This document shows, one piece after another, positions 17,895 to 25,960 of a stretch of DNA of 64,000 nucleotides. Made by a program: the position numbers and the translations under genes. Position 1 is the first letter of the stretch. Each line of letters begins with the position of its first letter. The stretch comes from Streptomonospora litoralis (GTDB taxonomy: Bacteria; Actinomycetota; Actinomycetes; Streptosporangiales; Streptosporangiaceae), in the NCBI RefSeq assembly GCF_004323735.1, contig NZ_CP036455.1:3963101-4027100 (forward strand), in the 5' to 3' direction. The notes under the pieces are model-generated. The model searched no databases. It was not told the origin of the DNA and saw only the letters and a list, made by a program, of their open reading frames with translations.

Positions 17895-17923
17895 TTGACC
17901 GTGATCTCGCCGGAATGCTAAGC
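17895..17923 (+). promoter_or_regulatory. Candidate sigma-70-type promoter for the deacetylase gene
   Basis: TTGACC (17895-17900) is separated by 17 bases from CTAAGC (17918-17923). The -35 is good and the -10 weak. It reads towards the deacetylase gene at 18027. Confidence 0.35.
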
Positions 17924-17936
17924 ACTTGCTGACACA

Positions 17937-17955
17937 TACGCAACATTGATGCGCA
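17937..17955. promoter_or_regulatory. Candidate IclR operator
   Basis: TACGCAAC-ATT-GATGCGCA is an inverted repeat with 6 of 8 pairs, just downstream of the candidate promoter, where a repressor would block transcription. A looser outer pair (TGCTG and CAGCA) surrounds it. Confidence 0.4.
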
Positions 17956-18026
17956 GAGTGCAGCATGCCGACATCCCCACCGTCGGCCCGCCTTTGCACC
18001 GACACCGCCTCGAAGGAGCCCCGAAG

Positions 18027-19307
18027 ATGTGGGATCTACTGCTGCGCGGAGGCCGCGTCGTCGATCCCGCCTGCGGGTTGGACGCCGTCGCCGACGTGGC
18101 GGTCCGCGGCGGCCGCGTCGCCGAGGTGCGGCCGCACGCCTCCGCGCCCCACGGCTCGGACGGCGCCGCGACCGACGCGGCCGAGGTCGTCGACGCGGGC
18201 GGCCGACTGGTGGTCCCCGGCCTGGTCGACATGCACACCCACCTCTGGCACGGCGCCACCTACTGGGGGCTGGACCCCGACCCGATCGCCTGGCGCACCG
18301 GGGTGACCACGTGGGTCGACGCCGGGTCCGCGGGCGCCTACAGCATGGACGGGCTGCACCGGTTCGCCGCGGATGCGGCGCGGGTGCGGGTGCACGCGCT
18401 GATCAACGTGTCGGCACTGGGCCTGGTCGCCGAGACGGGCGAGCACCACGATCTGGACAACCTGGACGTCGACACCGCGACGGCCGTCGCCGCGCGCCAC
18501 GGCGGGTTCGTGCGCGGAGTCAAGGCCCGGATCGACGCGCGCACGGTCGGTCGGCACGGGGTGGAGCCGCTGCGCCGCGCAGCCGAACTCGCCCGGCGGC
18601 TGGAGCGCCCGCTGATGGTGCACGTCGGCTACGGGCCGCCCGCCATCGCCGACATCGTGCCCTTTTTGACCGAGGGCGACATCATGACCCACTGCGCCTC
18701 GGGCTGCCCGGCCGACCTGGTCGAAGACGGGCGGCTCACCGACGCCACGCGCCGCGCGCTGGATGCCGGCGTCGTCTTCGACCTCGGCCACGGCTCCGGC
18801 GCCCTGGCGTTCGACGTGCTGGAGGCGGAGCTGGCCGCGGGCGTGCGCCCGGTCGCCTCTTCCGATCTGCACGCCCGCTCGGTGCACGGTCCGGCCTTCG
18901 ACCTGCCGACCGTACTGACCAAGCTGGTCGCCGCCGGAACCGACCTCGCCGAGGCCGTCGCCGCCGCCACGGTGCGCCCGGCGCGGGCCCTGGGGCTCGA
19001 CGCCGGAACACTGGCGCCGGGCGCGGTCGCCGACATCGCCGTCTTCGACGTCGAACAGGGCCGCTTCCCGGTCCTCGACGTGCACGGCGGCATGCGGGAG
19101 TCACCCGTGCGCCTGACGAACACCGCCACCTACGTCGGCGGCCGCCTCCTGCCTCCCTGCGCCGCCGAGGCGCCGCCGCCTTGGATCCCGCTCAGTCCGG
19201 CGCAGCACCGGGCCGAGCAGGAGCGCGTCCACAACATCCGATCGGCCGTCCGCCGCCTCGACCGCCCCGAGGACTTCGACGAGCCCTTCCCCAGGGCGGA
19301 CGCGTGA
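18027..19307 (+). CDS. Amidohydrolase/deacetylase family metallohydrolase
   Basis: This 426-residue dinuclear-metal amidohydrolase has DMHTHLWHG with His70 and His72 as first metal ligands, GVKARID with a candidate carbamylated lysine, histidines in MVHVGYG and MTHCASG, and the catalytic Asp in SSDLHARS. It resembles the deacetylase group that removes an acyl group from N-acyl amino acids or amino-sugar acids. The ATG at 18027 has GAAGGAG 8 bases upstream. With the KDG-type kinase, PLP dehydratase and RidA alongside, N-acetyl-D-glucosaminate or an N-acyl-D-amino acid is a plausible substrate; that is inference. It should act in the cytoplasm, as no signal peptide is present. Confidence 0.8.
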   Translation: MWDLLLRGGRVVDPACGLDAVADVAVRGGRVAEVRPHASAPHGSDGAATDAAEVVDAGGRLVVPGLVDMHTHLWHGATYWGLDPDPIAWRTGVTTWVDAGSAGAYSMDGLHRFAADAARVRVHALINVSALGLVAETGEHHDLDNLDVDTATAVAARHGGFVRGVKARIDARTVGRHGVEPLRRAAELARRLERPLMVHVGYGPPAIADIVPFLTEGDIMTHCASGCPADLVEDGRLTDATRRALDAGVVFDLGHGSGALAFDVLEAELAAGVRPVASSDLHARSVHGPAFDLPTVLTKLVAAGTDLAEAVAAATVRPARALGLDAGTLAPGAVADIAVFDVEQGRFPVLDVHGGMRESPVRLTNTATYVGGRLLPPCAAEAPPPWIPLSPAQHRAEQERVHNIRSAVRRLDRPEDFDEPFPRADA

Positions 19308-19478
19308 CGCGCCCGCCGCGGCGGCCCCGGACCCGGCGGGCCGCCCGGCGCCCGACCGGTCAGCGGACTCTTCGCCAGAGACCCGTGAAGCGGTGCACCC
19401 CCGGCCCGGCCCCGGCCCGGACCCTGCCCGCTCCGACGCCGCCGCGCGCGGCCGCCCGCGAACCCGCTCACCGCTTGC

Positions 19479-19513
19479 CCGCGGTGGCACCGGCGCCGCC
19501 GGTGCCACCGCGG
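19479..19513. terminator. Very stable hairpin, 16-base perfect stem
   Basis: 19479-19494 is the exact reverse complement of 19498-19513, with a GCC loop. It lies 170 bases after the deacetylase stop. It probably terminates that transcript, making the PLP gene separately transcribed or attenuated. Confidence 0.6.
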
Positions 19514-19597
19514 CTGTTCCCGGCTTTGGGCCCCGACCGGCCGCGCCGAGCCCCGTCTCGGACGCACGCCGGTGGACACCGGCCGCACGCGAGGTGT

Positions 19598-19633
19598 CTC
19601 GGCGCCGGGCCGGACGTCCGGCCCGGCGCCGAG
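19598..19633. repeat. Perfect 36-base palindrome
   Basis: Two abutting 18-base arms (19598-19615 and 19616-19633) are exact reverse complements, centred on GACGTC, about 140 bases upstream of the PLP-enzyme ATG. It can form a cruciform or RNA hairpin. It may be a second terminator or attenuator, or a protein-binding palindrome. Confidence 0.7.
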
Positions 19634-19770
19634 CGAGCGCCGTCTGCCGCTCGCCGCGAGCGCTCGGCACACCGGAGTGCTGCGCGGGTCCCCGAACCGT
19701 CTGTCGTGAAGGGAGGGAAGCGGCCTCAGCGCTCCGCCTCGCCGGAAACCGCTGCCGTGCCGCGCACCCG

Positions 19771-21099
19771 ATGACCGAATCCGCATCCTCCGCCACCCCG
19801 GCGGGGGGCTCCGCTGCCGTCGCCGGGACGGGGCTGCCCGCGGAGGAACTCGCCGCGCTCGACGCCGACCGCGTCGAAGCGCGCTCGCTGCCCGCGAGTC
19901 CCGTCAGCGCGGCCGAGGTCCGCGCGGCCGGGCTGCGGCTGGACGACCTGTGGCTGCCCGCTGTGGTGCTGCACGAGGACGCGCTGCGGCACAACCTGGA
20001 CCGGTTCGCCCGCTGGTGCTCCGAGCACGGGGCCGAACTGGCACCGCACGGCAAGACGACCATGTCGCCGCACCTGTGGTCGGCCCAGCTCGACCGCGGC
20101 GCCTGGGCCCTGACCGCCGCCACGGTCGCCCAGGCGCGGGTGATGCGCCGATTCGGCGCCTCCCGGGTGCTGATCGCCAACGAGGTCGTGGAGCCGGGCC
20201 AGCTCGCCTGGCTCGCCGAGGCGCTGGACGATCCGGACTTCACCCCGATGTGCCTGGTCGACTCCGAAGCGCAGGCGGCGGCGATGGAGACCGCGCTCGC
20301 GGCGGCGCCGCGCCCCCTGCCCGTCCTCGTCGAGATCGGAGTGGCCGGTCGGCGCACCGGCGTGCGCGACCCCGGCGACGCGCTCGCCTTGGCGCGCCGC
20401 GTGGCGGCGAGCGCCCGTCTGCGGCTCGCCGGCGTCGAAGGCTACGAGGGCGTCTTCCCGCAGCGCCGCGACGGCGACGCGCCCGAGCGTGCGCGCGCGT
20501 GGCTGGATGCGCTGGCGGAGTTCGCGGCCCGCGCCGACTCCGAGGGGCTCTTCGCCGCGGTGGAGGAGATCGTGGTCACCGCGGGCGGCAGTGCCTACCC
20601 CGACCTCGCCGCCGACGCACTGGCCGCCGTGCCCGCGCTGTCGCGCCCGCTGCGCCCGGTCATCCGCTCCGGCTGCTACCTCACCCACGACGACCTGTTC
20701 ATGGAACGCGCCTCCCCGCTGCGCAGCGCCGCCGACCCGGCACCGCTGCGCCCGGCGCTGACCTGCTACGCCCGCGTACTGTCGTGTCCGGAGCCGGGAC
20801 GCGCCCTGCTGGGGGCGGGCAAGCGCGACGTGTCCTTCGACATCGACCTTCCCCGCCCCCGGGCGGTGCTGCGCGACGGACGGCGCACGGCCGTGGGCGA
20901 GGGCGTGCGGGTGGTGGAACTCAACGACCACCACGCCTTCCTGGACGTGGCGGAGTCCGCGGGCGACGCGGTGCCGCAGGTGGGCGATGTGGTGGAGCTG
21001 GGCCTGTCGCACCCCTGCACGGTCTTCGACAAGTGGCCGCTCATTCCGGTCCTGGACTCCCGAAGGCGCGTCGTCGACGCCGTTCGTACCCTGTTCTGA
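19771..21099 (+). CDS. Fold-type III PLP enzyme, D-serine/D-glucosaminate dehydratase-like
   Basis: This 442-residue protein has an alanine-racemase-like barrel with the PLP lysine Lys95 in APHGKTTMSP and a C-terminal beta domain. LNDHHAFL and SHPCTVFD (His414, Cys416) are metal-site motifs. From known structures, HxC zinc ligands mark eukaryote-type D-serine dehydratases, whereas D-threonine aldolases use HxD, so ammonia-releasing dehydration is favoured. RidA directly downstream fits, since it hydrolyses enamine products. The ATG at 19771 has no clear ribosome site; no better start is seen. D-glucosaminate, giving 2-keto-3-deoxygluconate for the kinase next door, is an attractive but unproven substrate. 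Confidence 0.8.
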   Translation: MTESASSATPAGGSAAVAGTGLPAEELAALDADRVEARSLPASPVSAAEVRAAGLRLDDLWLPAVVLHEDALRHNLDRFARWCSEHGAELAPHGKTTMSPHLWSAQLDRGAWALTAATVAQARVMRRFGASRVLIANEVVEPGQLAWLAEALDDPDFTPMCLVDSEAQAAAMETALAAAPRPLPVLVEIGVAGRRTGVRDPGDALALARRVAASARLRLAGVEGYEGVFPQRRDGDAPERARAWLDALAEFAARADSEGLFAAVEEIVVTAGGSAYPDLAADALAAVPALSRPLRPVIRSGCYLTHDDLFMERASPLRSAADPAPLRPALTCYARVLSCPEPGRALLGAGKRDVSFDIDLPRPRAVLRDGRRTAVGEGVRVVELNDHHAFLDVAESAGDAVPQVGDVVELGLSHPCTVFDKWPLIPVLDSRRRVVDAVRTLF

Positions 21100-21186
21100 T
21101 TCCCGCCGCTTACTGCCGATCCTCGCGGTGCCGGACCCGGTGCCGCGAGGGTGCCCGACACACCAGAGTAGAAAGGCGCACCCCGC

Positions 21187-21564
21187 ATGCCCAAGCGAGC
21201 CGTCCACGCCCACGAGGCCGCCCCTCCCGGCGGCCCGTACTCCCACGCGGTCGTCGCCGGCGACTTCGTCTACCTCTCCGGAGCCACCCCGCACCTGCGG
21301 GACCGCTCATTGGTGGAGGGTCCGTTCACCGAGCAGGCCCGCACCACCTTCGACAACCTCGCCGCGGTCGCCGCGGCCGCCGGGGCGAGCCTGGCCGACG
21401 CGGTACGCGTCGGCGTGTACCTGCGCGACCTGGGCGACTTCGCGGCGATGAACGAACTGTTCGCGGATTACTTCCGCACCGAGCCGCCGGCGCGGACGAC
21501 GCTGCAGGCCGACCTGCCCGGCTTCGCGATCGAGGTCGACGCGGTGCTCTACCGGCCGCGGTAA
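21187..21564 (+). CDS. ridA: RidA-family enamine/imine deaminase
   Basis: This 125-residue protein has the usual RidA length. GPYSHAVVAGDFVYLSGA is the N-terminal signature and Arg103 in PPARTTLQ is the conserved substrate-binding arginine. RidA proteins form trimers and speed the hydrolysis of reactive 2-aminoacrylate-type enamines to keto acids plus ammonia. It follows the PLP dehydratase by 87 bases, with an imperfect hairpin between them (about 21121-21150). The pairing suggests clearance of that enzyme's product. GAAAGG lies about 11 bases before the ATG. Confidence 0.88.
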   Translation: MPKRAVHAHEAAPPGGPYSHAVVAGDFVYLSGATPHLRDRSLVEGPFTEQARTTFDNLAAVAAAAGASLADAVRVGVYLRDLGDFAAMNELFADYFRTEPPARTTLQADLPGFAIEVDAVLYRPR

Positions 21565-21579
21565 CGGTTTCCGCGGGAA

Positions 21580-21634
21580 CCTTCGCGGCGGAAAACCCGA
21601 AACCGGCCGAGTACCGGGGTTTCCACCGCGAAGG
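21580..21634. terminator. Long bidirectional terminator hairpin
   Basis: CCTTCGCGG at 21580-21588 pairs with CCGCGAAGG at 21626-21634, and the arms continue to about 19 pairs with two mismatches. The stem includes an A run opposite a T run. It sits between the convergent ridA and DeoR genes. Confidence 0.75.
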
Positions 21635-21658
21635 CCGAGGGGCCGACCGGGCCGGGTC

Positions 21659-22489
21659 CTATGCGCCCGTGGCCCGCCCTCCGCCATGGGCCGGCTCGTC
21701 GCGCTCCTGTTCCCGGTCCTCACCGGCGATCATCAGCCCGCCGACGCGGTCGGCGATCGCCTGGCGGGCGTCCTGTTCCAGCCCTGCGTCGGTGACCAGC
21801 ACGTCGCAGCGCTCCAGCGGCGCGATGGTGGAGATGCCCACCGTCGCCCATTTGGTGTGGTCGGCCACGACCACGAGCTTGCGCGCGGCCTCGACCAGCG
21901 CCTGGTCGGTCTCGCCTTCCATCAGGTTGGGCGTGGTCAGGCCCGCGCCGACGTCCATCCCGTGCACCCCCAGCAGCAGCGTGTCCAGGTGCAGGCTGCG
22001 CACGGCGGCGACGGCCAGCGGCCCCACCAGGGCGTCGGAGGGGGTGCGGAAACCGCCTGTCAGCACGACGGTCTGGTCGGGCCGGGCCGAACGGTAGAAC
22101 ACGTCGGCGACGCGCAGGCAGTTGGTGACCACCGTCAGGCCGGGGGTGTCGCGCAGGCGGTGGGCGACGGCGCAGGTGGTCGTGCCCGCCGAGAGGCCGA
22201 TGGCGCTGTGGGGTTCCACGAGGCGCGCGGCGACGGCGGCGATCGCCTGCTTCTCTTCCTCCTGGCGGGTCGCGTTGATCTCGAAGCCCGGTTCCTCGGT
22301 GCTGTGCCGGTGCGGAGCCACCGCCCCGCCGTGGACCTTGCGCAGCAGGCCGCGGGCCTCCAAGGCGTCGAGGTCGCGCCGCACGGTCATGTCGGAGACG
22401 TCGAAGCTCTCGACGAGCTCGGTGACGCGGACCCCGCCGGCGGCCCGCACCTGTTCGAGGATCAGTGCCTGTCGCTGCGCGGCCAGCAT
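21659..22489 (-). CDS. DeoR/GlpR-family transcriptional regulator
   Basis: This 276-residue regulator has the DeoR N-terminal signature (RQALILEQVRAAGGVRVTEL, then VSDMTVRRDLDALEARGLL at about residues 31-49) and a C-terminal phospho-sugar-sensing domain with GLSAGTTTCAVAHRL and VVVADHTKW. The ATG at 22489 has GGGGGA about 7 bases upstream. It faces away from the sodium symporter gene across a 633-base region with repeated TTGACACG words, so it probably represses that transporter and itself. Sugar phosphates are the usual effectors; KDPG or a related phosphate would fit the locus. Confidence 0.85.
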   Translation of the reverse strand: MLAAQRQALILEQVRAAGGVRVTELVESFDVSDMTVRRDLDALEARGLLRKVHGGAVAPHRHSTEEPGFEINATRQEEEKQAIAAVAARLVEPHSAIGLSAGTTTCAVAHRLRDTPGLTVVTNCLRVADVFYRSARPDQTVVLTGGFRTPSDALVGPLAVAAVRSLHLDTLLLGVHGMDVGAGLTTPNLMEGETDQALVEAARKLVVVADHTKWATVGISTIAPLERCDVLVTDAGLEQDARQAIADRVGGLMIAGEDREQERDEPAHGGGRATGA

Positions 22490-22615
22490 CGCGTCCCCCG
22501 TCGTCGGCGGGTCCGTCGGTCCGCGGACCCGTCGTCGGGGCGTGCACCCTTGGCGAGCCGCGGCACCGCGTGCCCGTGTTGGAAATTGTTGGGATGATAG
22601 TGACATACCACGCAA

Positions 22616-22623
22616 ACGTGTCA
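22616..22623 (-). promoter_or_regulatory. TTGACACG word, candidate DeoR promoter -35/operator
   Basis: CGTGTCAA on the plus strand is identical to the core of the inverted repeat at 22699-22750. As TTGACA it would also be a -35 for the DeoR gene, so a repressor bound here would exclude polymerase. Confidence 0.4.
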
Positions 22624-22698
22624 AGCCACCGATAGCTCAACCCCAGTATCCCGTATCCACGCGTATCCACCCTCACCCGGCCCACCCGGGGGGCCGAA

Positions 22699-22750
22699 GG
22701 GCGTGTCAACCGGGAGGCGCGGCATCCGTGATGCGACGCTTGACACGCCC
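22699..22750. promoter_or_regulatory. Inverted repeat with TTGACACG arms
   Basis: GGGCGTGTCAA (22699-22709) and TTGACACGCCC (22740-22750) are exact reverse complements 30 bases apart, with a small GCATC/GATGC hairpin between them. The arm sequence recurs at 22616-22623. It is probably an operator pair for the DeoR protein. Confidence 0.5.
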
Positions 22751-23122
22751 GGACTTCTGCACGAGGGTTACTCCGAATGTGCGCTAATGTTCGATTTCGT
22801 GAGAAATTGACGTTGCACCCGCACGACAACCGCATACGGATCGGGGCAGAGCCCGTTCGCCCGCCGGTCCCGCACCGCTGCCGCCGGGAGCACGGCGGCG
22901 TTCCGACGCCGCATCCTCCGGCGCGGGCGGCCCGGCAGCGGCCCGCGGGCGTCGCCCCGACATGCCGCGCACGCCCCTCGCCCGGCCCGCTCCGGCCGAG
23001 CGCGGCGGCGGCCCGCACCGCCCCCGCCGGCCGGCGCCACCCCGCACCGACCGAGGACCGCAAGTGTTCGCGGCTGCACCCCCGACGGGAAGGACCATCG
23101 TGTTCAGAGAGGACTGGCCGAA

Positions 23123-24805
23123 GTGACCGCCCTAGCACAAGAGCCACTGCGGCTGGACGCCACCGCCGTCGATTACACCCTGCTCGCGCTGTACTTCGTG
23201 TTCGTGCTGGGGATCGGCTTCCTCGCCCGCCGGTCGGTATCGACCAGCCTGGACTTCTTCCTGTCCGGGCGCTCGCTGCCGGCCTGGGTGACGGGCCTGG
23301 CCTTCATCGCGGCCAACCTCGGCGCCATCGAGATCATCGGGATGTCGGCCAACGGTGCCCAGTACGGCATGGCGACCATGCACTACTTCTGGGTCGGCGC
23401 CGTACCGGCGATGCTGTTCCTCGGCATCGTGATGATGCCGTTCTACTACGGCTCCAAGGTGCGCAGCGTCCCCGAGTTCATGAACCGGCGCTTCGGCAAG
23501 GCGGCGCACCTGGTCAACGGCATCAGCTTCGCCGCGGCCCAGATCCTGATCGCCGGCATCAACCTGTTCCTGCTGGCCACCATCGTCGACGCGCTGCTGG
23601 GCTGGCCGCTGTGGCTGTCCCTGATCGTCGCCGCCGCCATCGTGCTCAGCTACACCGCACTCGGCGGGCTCTCCGCGGCCATCTACAACGAGGTGCTGCA
23701 GTTCTTCGTCATCGTCGCCGCGCTGCTGCCGCTGACCCTGGCCGGGCTCAACCGCGTCGGCGGCTGGTCGGGGCTGGTCGATGAGATCACCAACAGCCCG
23801 CAGGGCGCGGAGCAGCTCTCCGCCTGGCCCGGCAACTCGCTGACCGGCTTCGAGAGCGACATCCTCAGCGTCTTCGGCATCGTGCTGGGCCTGGGCTTCG
23901 TGCTGGCGTTCGGCTACTGGACGACCAACTTCGTCGAGGTCCAGCGCGCGATGGCCTCCAAGAGCATGTCGGCCGCTATGCGCACCCCGATCATCGGCGC
24001 CTTCCCCAAGCTGTTCATCCCCTTCATCGTCGTGATCCCCGGCATGATCGCCGGCGTCACCGCCTCGGAGATGGTGGCCCTCAAGGCCGGCGAGAACGCC
24101 AACGTCGAGTACAACGACGCCATCCTGCTGCTGATGCGCGACCTGCTGCCCAACGGCCTGCTCGGTGTCGCGCTGGCGGGTCTGCTGGCCTCGTTCATGG
24201 CCGGCATGGCCGCCAACCTCAGTTCGTTCAACACGGTGTTCACCTACGACATCTGGCAGGCCTACGTCGTCAAGAACCGGCCCGACTCCTACTACCTGAG
24301 GATGGGTCCCTGGGTGACCGTGGTCGCCACCGTGGGCGCCGTGGGCACCGCGTTCATCGCCTCCGGCTACTCCAACCTGATGAACTACCTGCAGCAGCTG
24401 TTCTCGTTCTTCAACGCCCCGCTGTTCGCCACGTTCATCCTCGGTATGTACTGGAAGCGGATGACGCCGCACGCCGGCTGGAGCGGTCTGGTCGCCGGTA
24501 CCGCGGCGGCGATCATCGTGTTCATCCTCGGCGAGACCGGCGTGCTGGGGCTCTCCGCGCAGGGCGCCAGCTTCGTGGGCGCGGGTGCGGCCTTCGTCGT
24601 CGACATCGTGGTGAGCGTCGTGGTCAGCATGTTCACCCGGCCCAGGCCCGACTCCGAACTGGTGGGCCTGGTGCACTCGCTGACGCCGCGCGAGCAGCGC
24701 CGCCCGTCCCACACCGGTGAGGACGCCGGGTGGTATCGGCGGCCGGCCCTGCTCGCCGGTATCGCCCTGGTGATCACCATCGCCCTGAACTTCATCTTCG
24801 CCTAG
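23123..24805 (+). CDS. Sodium:solute symporter (SSS/SGLT-like)
   Basis: This 560-residue protein has about 14 hydrophobic helices. Family features include FFLSGRSLPAWVTGLAFIAANLGAIEIIG near residues 50-80, SYTALGGLSAAIYNEVLQFF, and ASFMAGMAANLSSFNTVFTYDIW in the sodium-site region. The resemblance is closest to the sugar-transporting branch. The GTG start follows the region controlled by the DeoR gene. A conserved-looking 90-residue membrane protein is encoded 51 bases downstream. Given the catabolic genes before it, a sugar or amino-sugar acid is the likely cargo, but the substrate cannot be read from sequence. Confidence 0.87.
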   Translation: MTALAQEPLRLDATAVDYTLLALYFVFVLGIGFLARRSVSTSLDFFLSGRSLPAWVTGLAFIAANLGAIEIIGMSANGAQYGMATMHYFWVGAVPAMLFLGIVMMPFYYGSKVRSVPEFMNRRFGKAAHLVNGISFAAAQILIAGINLFLLATIVDALLGWPLWLSLIVAAAIVLSYTALGGLSAAIYNEVLQFFVIVAALLPLTLAGLNRVGGWSGLVDEITNSPQGAEQLSAWPGNSLTGFESDILSVFGIVLGLGFVLAFGYWTTNFVEVQRAMASKSMSAAMRTPIIGAFPKLFIPFIVVIPGMIAGVTASEMVALKAGENANVEYNDAILLLMRDLLPNGLLGVALAGLLASFMAGMAANLSSFNTVFTYDIWQAYVVKNRPDSYYLRMGPWVTVVATVGAVGTAFIASGYSNLMNYLQQLFSFFNAPLFATFILGMYWKRMTPHAGWSGLVAGTAAAIIVFILGETGVLGLSAQGASFVGAGAAFVVDIVVSVVVSMFTRPRPDSELVGLVHSLTPREQRRPSHTGEDAGWYRRPALLAGIALVITIALNFIFA

Positions 24806-24856
24806 ACGACCGCAGGGCAGACATATGTTGAGAAAAGCTGGCAAGGAGGCAATCCG

Positions 24857-25129
24857 ATGAGTGCTGACACCCCTGCGGGCCGGCACACCGCCAAGGCCTT
24901 CGACGTCCGGACGATCATCGCGCTGCTGTTCGTCATCTACGGCGTGGTCCTGACGGCGATGGGTATCTTCCAGGGGGCCGAGAAGACCGAGGTGAACCTG
25001 AACCTGTGGTCGGGCCTGGGCATGCTCGTCTTCAGCCTCCTGATGGGCGGCTGGGTGCTGCTCAAGCCGCTGAACGTCCCCGACGGCGGCGAATCGGAGT
25101 CCGGGACCGGCTCCGGCTCGGAAAGCTGA
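24857..25129 (+). CDS. Small membrane protein paired with the symporter
   Basis: This 90-residue protein has two predicted membrane helices (IIALLFVIYGVVLTAMGIF and LGMLVFSLLMGGWVLL) and a Ser/Gly/Glu-rich tail. I do not know a function. The gene starts 51 bases after the symporter with AAGGAGG upstream of its ATG, so co-expression is likely. The arrangement recalls small partner subunits or stabilisers of larger transporters. Nothing enzymatic is visible. Confidence 0.75.
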   Translation: MSADTPAGRHTAKAFDVRTIIALLFVIYGVVLTAMGIFQGAEKTEVNLNLWSGLGMLVFSLLMGGWVLLKPLNVPDGGESESGTGSGSES

Positions 25130-25155
25130 CCGGCCCGCCGTCCGAATACCGGAAG

Positions 25156-25200
25156 CGACCGGTGCCCGGACCCGCCGAGCGGGGATCCGGGCACCGGTCG
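25156..25200. terminator. Bidirectional terminator
   Basis: 15-base perfect arms (25156-25170 and 25186-25200) surround a loop with its own CCCGC/GCGGG pairing, between convergent genes. Confidence 0.75.
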
Positions 25201-25246
25201 GCAGCCCGCTTCCGGGTACGCCCGCGCGCGTGCACCACCGGCCGCG

Positions 25247-25960
25247 TCAGCGCAGGCGCCGCAGAGCGAGCGCGAACATGAACCCGTAGACGGCCGCCAC
25301 GAGCAGCGCCGCGGTGAGAGCCACGGCCAGCGGCGGCAGTACCAGTGCTCCCGCGGCGGTGCCCGCGCCCAACGCGGCCGTCGCGAACCCGCCCGGCCGC
25401 TGGACGCGGTGCCAGGCCGCGGCCAGCCGCTTCAGTGCCGGATCCACCGGCTCGCCCGGCGGGCCGAGGCGGGGCACCAGGACGCCCACCCCCACCAGCA
25501 GCACGCCCACCGCGACCGCCGCGCCTCGCTCCACAGGCACCGCATAGCCGGCGAAGTGCATCAGCATGCCCACGTGCAGCAGCGCCATGAACGGCCCCAG
25601 CAGCCCCAGCACCGTGTTCGCACCCGCCGTCCGGGTACGCGGCGGCGGCGCGGCCCCCGCGAACGGCGTCGTGTGCAGGCGCCGCTGCAAGACCGCGTCC
25701 ACGCGCGCGCTCATCGCGAGGAGCGCCGCGACGAGCGCCAGCGCCGCGGGAAACGCGGCCGCCACCACCTCGCGCGGCACCCGCACCGCCGAACGGTGCA
25801 CCGTGCTTTCGCGCGTGGTCACCGCCTCGGGTATCCGGTCCCACAGCGCCGCGTCCGCCGCCGCCATGGCGGCCATGCTCACCGCCGCGACGGCGATGCC
25901 CGCCCAGGGCGGCGCGGCCCGCACGGGCTCCGCGCTCTCCGGTCGCTGTCGTTCCTCCAT
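25247..25960 (-). CDS. Integral membrane protein of unknown function
   Basis: The product is 237 residues. It has an N-terminal helix (about residues 20-40) and roughly five more hydrophobic segments, among them AAAFPAALALVAALLAMSA, LGLLGPFMALLHVGMLMHFAG and VAVGVLLVGVGVLVPRLG. The arrangement resembles DUF1648/SdpI-like membrane proteins, but the motif match is too weak to name. The ATG at 25960 has GGGAGG 7 bases upstream. It is divergent from a histidine kinase gene about 245 bases away and may be a target of that two-component system; this is only positional inference. Confidence 0.65.
   Translation of the reverse strand: MEERQRPESAEPVRAAPPWAGIAVAAVSMAAMAAADAALWDRIPEAVTTRESTVHRSAVRVPREVVAAAFPAALALVAALLAMSARVDAVLQRRLHTTPFAGAAPPPRTRTAGANTVLGLLGPFMALLHVGMLMHFAGYAVPVERGAAVAVGVLLVGVGVLVPRLGPPGEPVDPALKRLAAAWHRVQRPGGFATAALGAGTAAGALVLPPLAVALTAALLVAAVYGFMFALALRRLR

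Larger units (their letters stand above)
19308..19770. other. 463-base gap with two strong hairpins
   Basis: There is no gene between the deacetylase and the PLP enzyme. The gap contains a 16-base-stem hairpin (19479-19513) and a 36-base palindrome (19598-19633). GAAGGGAGGGAAG near 19708-19720 looks like a ribosome site but is about 50 bases from the chosen ATG and leads into no open frame. Confidence 0.6.
22490..23122. other. Long divergent regulatory region, DeoR and symporter
   Basis: No gene is supported in these 633 bases. It contains three TTGACACG-type words (see 22616-22623 and 22699-22750), three GTATCC words near 22647-22669, and AT-rich segments near 22580-22625 and 22770-22815. 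Reading minus from 22623, TTGACA is followed 19 bases later by TATCAT, a candidate DeoR promoter. TTGACG at 22807 could serve the symporter. Confidence 0.45.
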
